Below are positions 19,887-29,190 of a DNA stretch of 31,031 bases, one piece after another; position 1 is the first letter of the stretch; each line of letters opens with the position of its first letter. This DNA comes from a virus. A program made the translations under genes and the position numbers. The DNA lies in IMG/VR virus record IMGVR_UViG_3300007561_000012, positions 1-31,031 of that record; one strand, written 5' to 3'. A model generated the notes under the pieces. That model made no database searches. It was not told the origin of the DNA and saw nothing but the letters and a program-made list of their open reading frames with translations.

Positions 19887-20804
19887 ATGCCAATATCAGA
19901 ATTGCTCAGAAAGGACTCTCCAGCTTATGTTGATGGGCTGAAGATGGATAAAGCCATACAGCTTGCAAAAGAAGCTGGAATGGAAAATGAGGCAATGGCA
20001 TTGGAAATGTCTGCCAAGCAATTAATTAATGTCGTTCAAAACACAAACGACAAAAAAGTAAGAGCAGAAGCCGAGCGTAATTTCAAATCATTATTTGGCA
20101 AGTCAATTGAGATGCAAAACCAAGTTGCATCTTTTAGGAACAGGCAGCAGGAAGATCAAAAGAAAGCGGCACTCATTCAAGCCACAGCAAACGAGTTTGG
20201 AGCCAAATTCAAACAGGCTCAAGACAGAGGAATAAACATTGACCCGAAAGTAACCCAATCAATTTCAAATCTACTTGGAACTGGTCAAGTGGACGAGGCG
20301 CGAAAAGTTGCAGACAACATTCTTGCGGCACAACCACAAGCGGACAAAGAAGAGTACAAAAAATCTGCCGCCGATTTGACATTTGAGCAGAATGCGGCTT
20401 CTGCAATTCGGTATGCAAACCAACTTTCAGATGTTATTGAGAAGGATGGAACTTGGGAATCCGCGAGACTAGGAAACCCGGAGAGTGCGGCGAAGTTGGG
20501 TCAGCTTCCATATCAATTAGCCATATCATACGCAAAGGTTGTTGACCCGGCATCTGTTGTTCGTGAGTCAGAAGTGGAAATGGTGCAGAAGTACATGGTT
20601 CCAACTGGATTCTTTGCTAGTGAAGACAAGGCCAAGGCCGCTGTTAAAAATTTCCAAGAAGACATCAAGGAAAAGGTAAATGTTTACAAGCAAAGCACTG
20701 GTGCTGATTTTAGTATTGATTTTGATGCTGGTAAAACTAAAGAAGAAGACAAAAAACCAGATAAGCAAATAGATCAAATCAATAGTTATTACCGCAGCAG
20801 ATAA
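19887..20804 (+). CDS. Putative internal virion protein, helical, 305 aa
   Basis: Almost wholly helical and charged, with alternating coiled-coil-like segments (residues 60-120) and a conserved-looking stretch PYQLAISYAKVVDPASVVRE near residue 209, a motif I associate with phage virion proteins next to ejection proteins. The Lys/Asp/Glu-rich tail ends in YYRSR. The ATG at 19887 follows an A/T-rich leader lacking Shine-Dalgarno sequence. It directly precedes the 2401-residue protein and is probably packaged or acts with it. Confidence 0.6.
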   Translation: MPISELLRKDSPAYVDGLKMDKAIQLAKEAGMENEAMALEMSAKQLINVVQNTNDKKVRAEAERNFKSLFGKSIEMQNQVASFRNRQQEDQKKAALIQATANEFGAKFKQAQDRGINIDPKVTQSISNLLGTGQVDEARKVADNILAAQPQADKEEYKKSAADLTFEQNAASAIRYANQLSDVIEKDGTWESARLGNPESAAKLGQLPYQLAISYAKVVDPASVVRESEVEMVQKYMVPTGFFASEDKAKAAVKNFQEDIKEKVNVYKQSTGADFSIDFDAGKTKEEDKKPDKQIDQINSYYRSR

Positions 20805-20822
20805 TCAATAACATTTCTTAAA

Positions 20823-23800
20823 ATGTCCATCAATGTACGAGAAGAAGACAAGCCAGAATTTTACAAAAACGCAAAAAGCGGAATTGATCTTTTATTTTCT
20901 GATGTTACAAGAACACTTGGTCAGACCGAGCTTGAGGTAAGCGACACTCTTCAGGAAGAGTATAACCAACCAATTGCCGTTGGTGAGGAGGCACAAGCTC
21001 CAGACATTGTAGGGGCATATGAACAGTTAAGGCAACAGGAGCCTGCCGACATGGTATCTATTGACCCTCAAGCCGAGGCTAGGCGCGTTGAGGTTGATGC
21101 ACTTCGGATGCAGGACGGAACGATCTATCGCAACGCTAACGAGTTGTTCTCTCAACCTCTGGACAGAAACAAGTTTAAGGCAATTGGGTTTGTGGATGCC
21201 GAGGGCAACGCCACACCTCGCGGAGAGCTTTTCTTCAACCTAAAGGAGTCCGGGCTTTTTAACGAAGACGGGACGATGACCAAAAAGGGTCAGGCGTATT
21301 CAATGTCCGAGCGTGACCTTGAGAACGAAACCAACCTTGATGCGTTTGAGGTCTTGTGGAAGGATGGTGTAATTCGTCCAAGTGCCACTTGGGATGAGCA
21401 ACTTGAGGCTGCTGGTGGTTTTATGGCAGATGCAATTGGAGGATTTAGAGACTACTTCAAGACAGCTGGAAAAGCCATGAGCGTCAAGGGTGCAATTGAT
21501 GTGCTTACTGGAACACCTGAAGGTAAAAAGCTACAAGCTGAAGTTCAAGCAAATCAACTTGCTGCCATTGAGAAAATCACAACGAATTTCGCTAACATTG
21601 GAAGACTAGCTGATGTCGGATATGCTGCGCTTGCAGATACACTTCAACAGGGAGATGTTGCTATGGTTGGGCCGGGTGGTGTCCCAATGTACACCCAAGG
21701 TGTTGAGGCACTGAAACAACAAGACGCAGAGGCTGAACGAGATTTGTATGCCGCTCGTCAAAGGCAATGGAAACAGAATCGAGACATTCAAAGTTTTGAG
21801 GTTGGTCAGATTGCTGAGACAGTGCTTGGTCTTGATGGCGCGGTTAACATGGCACAAGAGGCTAAGAACACACTTGGAGAAGAGGCATTTAACAAGAGAT
21901 ATGCTGGTGTAGGAGCCTTTTCTGAACTTGCATTTGATCCAATCAATCTTATCCCAGCAAGTGTTGCATTCAAGGTAGCAGGGTCTGTTCCATTGGCATC
22001 ACGCTTGGAGCTTGGAGCACAAAAAATACTTGGGAGTGTGGCAAAAACAGAATCTGCATTGGCAGATGTTCAAGCTGTTGTGCAGGCTGGAAATGCAGTT
22101 CTAAAGAAGGAGGCATTGTTTGTTCCACGATACCAGCAACTCTTCCAGAACATTTCGGCGAGGTCTGCTGCAAACCCAGAGCTTATGGTGCAAGCCAACG
22201 AGGTGCTGGATAAGGCAAGGAAAATCACGGCTAGTGCCGACGAGGTTCGTGCCGCCATGCCAACCGCAATGAGTACGCTGGAGGAGTTGACCGCAAAGCG
22301 CAACAGCTTGGCTACTCGCATCCCAGAGGGATATGCCCAGAAGGTCATGCAGACCACAGAACTTGGGCGCAGGATTCAATCCGCCCCAGCAAGGGCTTTT
22401 AGCTCCATTCTAGAACGCACTGGTGATACCCTCACCAAGGTTGATGATGCTGTGACTAATTATCTAAAGGATCGTGGTCTTGATCAGGCTTACAACGCAG
22501 CACTTGGAGCCTCTGGTATTGTGGGACTTGCAGGCAATCCAGTGGTTGGTGCTATTGGCATCACTGGTGCTGCACTCAAGACTGGCAAGTTTCTCTCCGA
22601 GTACGGCAAGATTTTACGCTATGTTGGCAAGGAGATGGAAAATGCGCGTGGACAGATGCCATTCTGGAAGCGTGTTAACAGACATACAGCACCGGGATCT
22701 CTTGGTCGTGGTATTGCCCACACATTTAATATCTTTGAGCTTGGTGGTGCGACATCTGACATCATCCGCAGAACTGGTCGTGGTATAGCCGCAGCGTATC
22801 CCGTAGACCTCATGTTTGAGTGGCTTTCGGATGGTGCTGACATGCGCCCTGAAACCATGACCCGTGCGGCGGCTGAATCACTGGTTATTGGTGGATCATT
22901 TGCAGCAGGTGGTGGAGCGTTCATGGGAACCAAGAAGCGCATGCGCGAGCTTGCTATCGGTGATGAGATTAACTTCAGGCGCAACCTAACTGACACCAAA
23001 CAGAAGGCATTGTACGAGGCATTGCCTCCGGGGGTTCGCAGGTCGATGGCAACTTACTCCATTGCCAACCCGACTCTAAACTACAATTTTATTGACTCTG
23101 GAACCAGCGGTTACGACATCAACACAAATACCGCCAATATCAACATCAACTCCAACAACCCTCTAAAGGCATTGGTGGCACACGAAACGCTTCACCACAC
23201 GCTAATCAAGAACAACATGGAGGGTGGTATCGCAGCCCTTTTCTTGGGTGATACCAAGACTAACTCGGTTGGCGGTTTATTTAGGTCAAAGGATGGAAAC
23301 CTTGACCCAGAATTCAACCAGTTTAAGGAGGGTTACTACAAGCGGCTCCGCGACTCTGGTATGACCGATGCTGAAATTGGAGTTGAGTACCCACTCGACA
23401 AGATTGCTGTCGAATACTTCATCGACCAGCACGCAGACCAGTACGCGACAATGGCAGAGACTGGTGAGCTTGGTGCGCTTGCCGCCCGTGGTGAAGTTCG
23501 CAAAAAGCTTGGATCGGTGCTGGAGACTGTACTGCCTAAGATTCCCGTCCTGCGTGACCTCCACATCAAGAGCGGTGGCATGATCGACAAGGATGGTGCG
23601 TGGGTTACTGGCAATGGAATCTTGGGAGCGGAGGGTATCAGGCAGAACCCAATTGCCAACAAGATGTTCCGTGAGATGAACAGGCGCAGTTCTGGCGTGA
23701 TGCCGGGGCAGTTTGAACCGCTTATCAGCGACAAGGAAGGTTCTGGCGCACCGCTCATGTTCGATCCCGCTAACGCAATCGACATGGAGTTGATGCACCC

Positions 23801-26800
23801 GTTCATCCAAGTGGATGAGAACGACAAGCCAATCCTCAAGGACGGGCGACCAGTCTTCATTGACAAATCGGTGGACATCGACCGGGCAATGGCTGGTCTG
23901 ACCGCTGTGGAGGCAATGCGTAAGCGTCGAGAGTCCAACTATGTCCCAGAGAAGGGTGAGGCGTATGTGGACGACGAGGGCGAGCTGCAACCCGGTTGGT
24001 TGTCAGATGCTGTGCTGACGGAGATGTTAGCCAAGCACAAGTTCAACAACGAGCAGAAGCGGATGATTCGCCAGACCAACAAGCTTATCAAGCAGGGCGA
24101 TGGTCAGCGCATGGTGATGATTAACTTCCCTGCAACCACCCGCCTAAAGTCTGGCAAGGTGGTCTACGCTCCGCAGAAGGCAGCTATTCGTGACGCTGTG
24201 CCAGTAGCGATGACGATCTCCAAGGACGGCAACATCCTGTACGGACTCATGTCCGTGACCAAGCTTCAGGAGAACATCAAGAAACGCGCACAGAGCAAGC
24301 GTGGCAAGAAGCTGTACAGCGGAAATATTGACGCTATTTTGCAAGATGTACAGGCGATGATGGACTTCCATCTTAACCGTCCTACAGAGGACAGCATTCT
24401 GCATTTCAATCAAAAGTATGGTGTGGTCGAGGGAACTGAGCGCAAGAAGTTCATCAATACGATGTTTGGTCTACTCAACAGGAAGGAGCAAGCTGTCCTC
24501 AACCCAATGCTTCTGGAGGATGGTGTGAAAAGCTCTGACAATGTCTACCGCACCTACCGTGCAGATCGCGTCAGCAAGGCTATTCCAATGTCACCAGACG
24601 AATACGCAGCAATGCCGTTCAGCTACGAGGCAGTAAGCCAAGTCCGCATGCCAGAAGCCCAGCGAGCGATGCCAGAGGGTGAGCAGACCCCCACCCGCTT
24701 CATGCCAGAGGGCATCTCCCCAGAAGACCTCAACCCCGTAGCCAACGCCCAGGAGGCTCAAGGACGATGGGCAGACGGCAAGCAGATGTTTGCGATCAAC
24801 GAGATGGATGAGAAGCTGATTCCCATCACATCCAAGGCGATGCTGGAGTCGTATCCTGCGGATGCTATCGGGTGGATGGAGCCAGAGCAAGTCACTGTAT
24901 CATCGCAGATGAGGTTCATGCCTGAGGGTTCAAAAGCAACACCAACAGAGGTATTGCAAGAATTGGATTCTACGAACTTTATTCCGAGGAAAATGGCGGC
25001 AAAAATACTAGGCCCATTTCCAGAATATTTAACTCCAGTAGCAGACTTCATTGCTAAACAACGAGAGAAATTGGTCTCTGGATCATTGACCCCAAGAGAT
25101 GTGTGGAAGGCGTATGCAATGACCGTTGCATCACAGGGAACTGGTGCTGTTAGCGTTGATCTATTGCGAGACAAACTAGCAAAGGTAGGAATTGATTTCA
25201 ATCCTCCTGACCTGTTCACTGATACTGGCAAGTCAGGACAAAAGACTATTAGACCAGAGGAGGCTGCGGCTTATTGGTTGGGAACACCAGAGGGTAAAGT
25301 AGCACTTGATAATGCAGAAGCTGGAACTACATCAGCTTCCGACTGGGATGGTCTGGTACAAGTAAGAAAAGCATATGGCGATGATAGGTTTAAAACATTC
25401 AATGTGTTTTCAGACAAAAACCTGTCAAAAATTCCCGTGGTAGTTGATCAATTAAACCAAAGCAAAGGGAAAAGCAAACAGGTGCTGGATGCTGTACAGT
25501 TGCTGAATGGAGTAAGCACCGGGAAAAAGGGATTTATTAGTCATCTTCTTGGTCTTGGAAACACCCCGACAATTGATGCAGTTGAAATCAATTTCTGGCT
25601 CACTGGCAAAGCGGATGTTGGAACATTAAAGACAAAGGAAGCAGATCTAGCGAGAAAGGTAAAAGATACATTTAGCGACAAGCGTGTCCGAGAGGAGATG
25701 TTCAATCGAATCGACAATAGCATTAGTCTATTGCAAGGTGTTGCAGAAGGTGGGCAGAAAGTGCCACGGGATGTGTGGGCGCATGTCACGCACCACTGGT
25801 TGTGGGACAAGGCAAAAGGATTGGAAACCACTCACGCTGGAATGTATGAGGCTCAGAAGAGGTTCATGCCAGAGAAACTAGACTCCGACTACATGAAAGC
25901 TGTCGAGTCTGGTGATGTGGAGGCACAGCAGATGATGGTGGATGAGGTCGCGAAGCAGGCTGGCTATAGACAAGGAGTTTTATGGCATGGATCAAGAGGT
26001 AAAAAATTTACGGTTTTTGATGAAACTAAAGGAGATAGACTACCTTGGATGGAAGGTAGTGTAGGTCATTATTTCTCACCAGATAAAAACATTGCTAGTG
26101 CAATGGGTAGTAATGTTTTAGGTGCTTATCTTAAAATGGATAATCCATTGATTCTTGATGCTGGTGATTATTCTTATTCTGCAATTACACCAGCACGCAA
26201 AAAAGAGATTCAAAAACAAGGGTATGATTCAGTAATTGGAACCCCGCAAACTAATGCGGGGAAACAAGAATTTATTGTATTTGATTCCAACCAAATCAAA
26301 TCCGCAGACCCAATCACCCGCGACGACTCTGGCAAAGTCATCCCGTTGAGCAAGCGGTTTGATGTGGGGAGTAAGGATATTCGGTATATGCCTGAGGGTG
26401 ATGTGCCAACAAAAAAACCACTATCACGAACTGACACCATTCCAGACATTGACTCAACTGTAATTAACTTTGAAGCAAATGAAGGAGAATTTGATTATAG
26501 TAAACCAGCCAAGGTTTATATCCAGCACCCAAATGGGGAAAGAATGTATTTTAACTATGACCCAGCATATCTCGTGAGGCCGGAGTTTAAAGATTTACGC
26601 AAAACGCTTGCTGGAAAAAATGTTATTATCCTAGAAGCTGACAGGATGAGAGCAACTGGTGGGGATATGGGTGGGCCAATGCACCCATTCTTGCGGTCAA
26701 ATCAAGTATCAGTTGTAGGCCCAGACGGAAAGAAATACAAAGCTATTTGGGCAAACATGACATCAACATTTGTTACTGGAACAAAAAATAGATGGTTTAA

Positions 26801-28028
26801 TGACAATGCGGAATATGCCTTGATCCACATCATGGATCCAATTGCTCACGCATCTAATAAACGAATTGCCAGAACAATGCAAGCAGCTTGGGATAAGGCA
26901 AAACTATCAGAGTACGATCAGAGAGTAGTGTCAGTTGCTATGCAGGCCGCAATTACAGCGCAACAGAAAAGCTCAATTTCAGTTAAGATTCAACAGCAAC
27001 AAAACAAATTAAAAGATGAAAGTCTTTCTGATATCGAATCTCAAAAAATCAAAGCTAACATTCAAAGCTTGTTTGCCGATAGAGATGCATTGTCTTGGAC
27101 TGGAATTGACGCTGAAATAGCTCAATTGATTTCAAAAATCAAAACAGCACAAACAAGACTTGATAACAATAACGGCACTCAAAAAGCACTTGATAATTCC
27201 AAACAAAGGTTGCGCGATTATTTGAATAAAAATACAGAACATGAGTACGCGTTCAAAAAATTAAGTGAGAAATCATCTTCTTTAGCAATCATGGACAACA
27301 TTGGAAATACATTCCAGTCCAGAGGTGCTGCAATCAAGGGGCTTATTGGAATTACCGCTGGATCATTTAACCCATCCGATATTCTTCGTAAAACAGAAGA
27401 TTTCAAGGGAGGTGAGAATATGGATATTGTTGGAGCGGTTCAATTATCTAAAAACAAAGATATTTTCGCTGTATACTTTGGCAATGATCCTAAAGAGGAA
27501 GCAGCAATGTCTCCACAAGAAAAACAAGTTAGAGATGCATTGAGAGCTAATCCTGATTTTGTTGAACATGAAGCGTTTGACTGGATGATGCTTGGCCCAG
27601 ATAATGCAGACAACTTCCTTGCATCTTCTACATTAAAGCCAGAAGAGTTATTCCCGGACTATAGGTCAAAACACCCCAAAGCGAGCGTCAAAGAAGGTTC
27701 CGAAGAAACTGTTCTTGGAGCCATGAAAAAGTACGCAGAAATTCCATTGAAGGTGGAAAAATACACGAAGGCCAAACTTAGCAAAATTGCTGAAAATAGA
27801 GAATTGAGGCTCAAGAAGCAGAAAGCCAAAGAGTTGCGTCAAAAGGAAATTCAAAAGCTCAAGTCGAAATTGTCAGCGAGACAGAAAAAAATCCAGAGTT
27901 TGACTGCGTCAATTGCCACGGCTGAAAATAAAAGCGCAGAAAAAACGATCAAAAGTCAGATCGAAGAGGTAAAAAGCGAAGAAAATGCTCTTGCAAACGA
28001 GATCGAAAAGCTAAAGAATCTGAAGTGA
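20823..28028 (+). CDS. Giant polyvalent virion protein: zincin site, ART-like domain, coiled coils (2401 aa)
   Basis: The N-terminal third is helical, with hydrophobic glycine-rich segments near residues 557-586 and 687-699 that could enter membranes. AHETLHHT carries an HExxH site (H787, E788, H791). Repeated seams RFMPE(G/K) or RYMPEG occur at 1292, 1364, 1680 and 1854, with related RAMPEG at 1281. Residues about 1718-1853 look like an ADP-ribosyltransferase-type domain of phage polyvalent proteins: LWHGS (H1722), GHYFSP (H1749, Y1750), a final E1816-FIVFD, and IKSADPITRDDSGKVIPLS. Coiled coils lie near 2054-2150 and 2318-2400. It is probably ejected with DNA. DNA composition changes sharply at the seams, which suggests module exchange. 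Confidence 0.75.
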   Translation: MSINVREEDKPEFYKNAKSGIDLLFSDVTRTLGQTELEVSDTLQEEYNQPIAVGEEAQAPDIVGAYEQLRQQEPADMVSIDPQAEARRVEVDALRMQDGTIYRNANELFSQPLDRNKFKAIGFVDAEGNATPRGELFFNLKESGLFNEDGTMTKKGQAYSMSERDLENETNLDAFEVLWKDGVIRPSATWDEQLEAAGGFMADAIGGFRDYFKTAGKAMSVKGAIDVLTGTPEGKKLQAEVQANQLAAIEKITTNFANIGRLADVGYAALADTLQQGDVAMVGPGGVPMYTQGVEALKQQDAEAERDLYAARQRQWKQNRDIQSFEVGQIAETVLGLDGAVNMAQEAKNTLGEEAFNKRYAGVGAFSELAFDPINLIPASVAFKVAGSVPLASRLELGAQKILGSVAKTESALADVQAVVQAGNAVLKKEALFVPRYQQLFQNISARSAANPELMVQANEVLDKARKITASADEVRAAMPTAMSTLEELTAKRNSLATRIPEGYAQKVMQTTELGRRIQSAPARAFSSILERTGDTLTKVDDAVTNYLKDRGLDQAYNAALGASGIVGLAGNPVVGAIGITGAALKTGKFLSEYGKILRYVGKEMENARGQMPFWKRVNRHTAPGSLGRGIAHTFNIFELGGATSDIIRRTGRGIAAAYPVDLMFEWLSDGADMRPETMTRAAAESLVIGGSFAAGGGAFMGTKKRMRELAIGDEINFRRNLTDTKQKALYEALPPGVRRSMATYSIANPTLNYNFIDSGTSGYDINTNTANININSNNPLKALVAHETLHHTLIKNNMEGGIAALFLGDTKTNSVGGLFRSKDGNLDPEFNQFKEGYYKRLRDSGMTDAEIGVEYPLDKIAVEYFIDQHADQYATMAETGELGALAARGEVRKKLGSVLETVLPKIPVLRDLHIKSGGMIDKDGAWVTGNGILGAEGIRQNPIANKMFREMNRRSSGVMPGQFEPLISDKEGSGAPLMFDPANAIDMELMHPFIQVDENDKPILKDGRPVFIDKSVDIDRAMAGLTAVEAMRKRRESNYVPEKGEAYVDDEGELQPGWLSDAVLTEMLAKHKFNNEQKRMIRQTNKLIKQGDGQRMVMINFPATTRLKSGKVVYAPQKAAIRDAVPVAMTISKDGNILYGLMSVTKLQENIKKRAQSKRGKKLYSGNIDAILQDVQAMMDFHLNRPTEDSILHFNQKYGVVEGTERKKFINTMFGLLNRKEQAVLNPMLLEDGVKSSDNVYRTYRADRVSKAIPMSPDEYAAMPFSYEAVSQVRMPEAQRAMPEGEQTPTRFMPEGISPEDLNPVANAQEAQGRWADGKQMFAINEMDEKLIPITSKAMLESYPADAIGWMEPEQVTVSSQMRFMPEGSKATPTEVLQELDSTNFIPRKMAAKILGPFPEYLTPVADFIAKQREKLVSGSLTPRDVWKAYAMTVASQGTGAVSVDLLRDKLAKVGIDFNPPDLFTDTGKSGQKTIRPEEAAAYWLGTPEGKVALDNAEAGTTSASDWDGLVQVRKAYGDDRFKTFNVFSDKNLSKIPVVVDQLNQSKGKSKQVLDAVQLLNGVSTGKKGFISHLLGLGNTPTIDAVEINFWLTGKADVGTLKTKEADLARKVKDTFSDKRVREEMFNRIDNSISLLQGVAEGGQKVPRDVWAHVTHHWLWDKAKGLETTHAGMYEAQKRFMPEKLDSDYMKAVESGDVEAQQMMVDEVAKQAGYRQGVLWHGSRGKKFTVFDETKGDRLPWMEGSVGHYFSPDKNIASAMGSNVLGAYLKMDNPLILDAGDYSYSAITPARKKEIQKQGYDSVIGTPQTNAGKQEFIVFDSNQIKSADPITRDDSGKVIPLSKRFDVGSKDIRYMPEGDVPTKKPLSRTDTIPDIDSTVINFEANEGEFDYSKPAKVYIQHPNGERMYFNYDPAYLVRPEFKDLRKTLAGKNVIILEADRMRATGGDMGGPMHPFLRSNQVSVVGPDGKKYKAIWANMTSTFVTGTKNRWFNDNAEYALIHIMDPIAHASNKRIARTMQAAWDKAKLSEYDQRVVSVAMQAAITAQQKSSISVKIQQQQNKLKDESLSDIESQKIKANIQSLFADRDALSWTGIDAEIAQLISKIKTAQTRLDNNNGTQKALDNSKQRLRDYLNKNTEHEYAFKKLSEKSSSLAIMDNIGNTFQSRGAAIKGLIGITAGSFNPSDILRKTEDFKGGENMDIVGAVQLSKNKDIFAVYFGNDPKEEAAMSPQEKQVRDALRANPDFVEHEAFDWMMLGPDNADNFLASSTLKPEELFPDYRSKHPKASVKEGSEETVLGAMKKYAEIPLKVEKYTKAKLSKIAENRELRLKKQKAKELRQKEIQKLKSKLSARQKKIQSLTASIATAENKSAEKTIKSQIEEVKSEENALANEIEKLKNLK
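26242..26261 (+). other. Strong GC hairpin inside the ART-like coding region
   Basis: CCCCGC and GCGGGG form a perfect six-pair stem around the eight-base loop AAACTAAT, in otherwise AT-rich coding DNA. No T run follows, so termination is unlikely. It may mark an insertion point or slow the ribosome. Confidence 0.35.
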
Positions 28029-28044
28029 ACCAAATCATTGAAAC

Positions 28045-28278
28045 ATGGCCAAGCTATACGCAGTAACAATTGAAGACGCAAAAAATAAACCAGACGAAAT
28101 TGATGTCTGGAAGAACATCATGAAGTACGACATGCTCGACTTGCCTGATGGTATTGTTTTAGCGGTTCCAAAAAATGCCACAGAGGACATCAAAATTGCA
28201 GCCAAAGAGGCTCAAGATGGCAATTACAACTCATTGATGTACGCTACCGGGTACTTTGAGGAATCTGACGAAGAATAA
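28045..28278 (+). CDS. Small acidic hypothetical protein, 77 aa
   Basis: Starts 16 bases after the giant gene. The product is mixed alpha/beta (LYAVTIEDA, then GIVLAVPKNATEDIKIAAKEAQDG) and ends in a strongly acidic tail (FEESDEE). No family is recognised. The place between ejection proteins and terminase gives no clear role. The following gap to the terminase gene is A/C-rich. Confidence 0.6.
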   Translation: MAKLYAVTIEDAKNKPDEIDVWKNIMKYDMLDLPDGIVLAVPKNATEDIKIAAKEAQDGNYNSLMYATGYFEESDEE

Positions 28279-28291
28279 CCAGACAACCACC
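28279..28291 (+). promoter_or_regulatory. A/C-rich translation leader before the small terminase
   Basis: CCAGACAACCACC lies between the stop at 28278 and the ATG at 28292. It has one G and no T. It supports the start at 28292 over the in-frame ATG at 28256, which lies in the previous gene. Confidence 0.45.
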
Positions 28292-28831
28292 ATGAGCGAG
28301 AAACTAACCGCAGAACCAGATCAGGAATGGTTCGCAGAGGTGATGCGTCGAGCCGAGGAACACGGCAACAGGCAGCGTGTGGAGTTCTGGAACCCACAGG
28401 CGGCTGCGAAGTGCCTCTGGCTACTCGCACAGGGGAAGTCTATCAAATCCACCTCCGAGATCACCGGGCTTGCCCGTGACACCGTGCGGTCGCTCATGTG
28501 GCGGCACAGCGACACTCTGGAGACAAAGCGTAAGGAGTTCTCGCAGAAATATGCGATGGCGGCGGAGACCTACACCGACCTGCTGTTCGCAAAGGCAGAC
28601 CAGTTGTCCGACGATCCCGAACAACTCAAGAACATTTCCCCCGACCGACTGGCGATCACCGTGGGTGTCCTCACGGACAAGTCCATGCAGCTCTCTGGCA
28701 TGGCTACTGCGGTCGTGGAACACAGGCAAGGTGCGAGTATCGACGATGCCGCAAAGATGATCGCAGAGGCTAAATCTCGCATCGCCAGCAAGGTGAAGGC
28801 GCAGGCAGTCGAGGCTGAAATTGTCGCATGA
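28292..28831 (+). CDS. terS: Small terminase subunit (TerS)
   Basis: Residues about 32-66 form a helix-turn-helix (QAAAKCLWLLAQGKSIKSTS then ITGLARDTVRSLMWRH), suited to recognising the packaging site. It is followed by a long central helix region (residues 68-140), typical for ring formation, and a Lys/Ala-rich C-terminal tail that could contact the large subunit. The 179 residues fit the usual size. The large subunit gene lies one gene downstream. The start is fixed by the A/C-rich leader. The packaging site is not identifiable. Confidence 0.82.
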   Translation: MSEKLTAEPDQEWFAEVMRRAEEHGNRQRVEFWNPQAAAKCLWLLAQGKSIKSTSEITGLARDTVRSLMWRHSDTLETKRKEFSQKYAMAAETYTDLLFAKADQLSDDPEQLKNISPDRLAITVGVLTDKSMQLSGMATAVVEHRQGASIDDAAKMIAEAKSRIASKVKAQAVEAEIVA

Positions 28832-29190
28832 TACCAGAACCACAATCCAAGTTTGCAGATTGTCTGTCAGACTGTGATAAGCTTTTTCGCCACTATGTTA
28901 TTGAGCATGATGGAGTCAAACACAAGTGCCACACGCTGTGCTACGCCTCATACTTAGCCGAGAAGTTCAACGCTAAGATTTGGAATGTGGTGCTGGAGAA
29001 GCACATGAAGCCATTTATCGGAATTTGCCAATACTGCCAGAACCGCAAGAAACACCGCGAGATTCACCTTGTGGGTGGAAACCGTGGGTCATTCCCACCA
29101 GAGGACGACACTTTTGCGTGTGATGATTGTGACAGCGTATATCACATCAAGGACATTCTCATGGAAACTGGATCGTACAAGACAACATGA
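28828..29190 (+). CDS. Cys-rich protein between the terminase genes, 120 aa
   Basis: Four cysteine pairs, C12/C16, C34/C38, C67/C70 and C98/C101, suggest two zinc sites, with several His near them (H32, H35, H76, H80). The CQYC and CDDC knuckles recall zinc-ribbon or HNH-like treble-clef frames, but no HNH Asn-His signature is clear. It overlaps TerS and TerL by four bases each, so it is expressed with the packaging motor. Some phages need an HNH nuclease near terminase for cleavage at cos; whether this protein plays a similar part is only a suggestion. Confidence 0.6.
   Translation: MIPEPQSKFADCLSDCDKLFRHYVIEHDGVKHKCHTLCYASYLAEKFNAKIWNVVLEKHMKPFIGICQYCQNRKKHREIHLVGGNRGSFPPEDDTFACDDCDSVYHIKDILMETGSYKTT

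Noticed and set aside
23286-23990. Reverse-strand frame of 234 codons opposite the giant protein
   Set aside because: His/Val/Leu-rich mirror of a coding strand; no start context and no other reverse genes.
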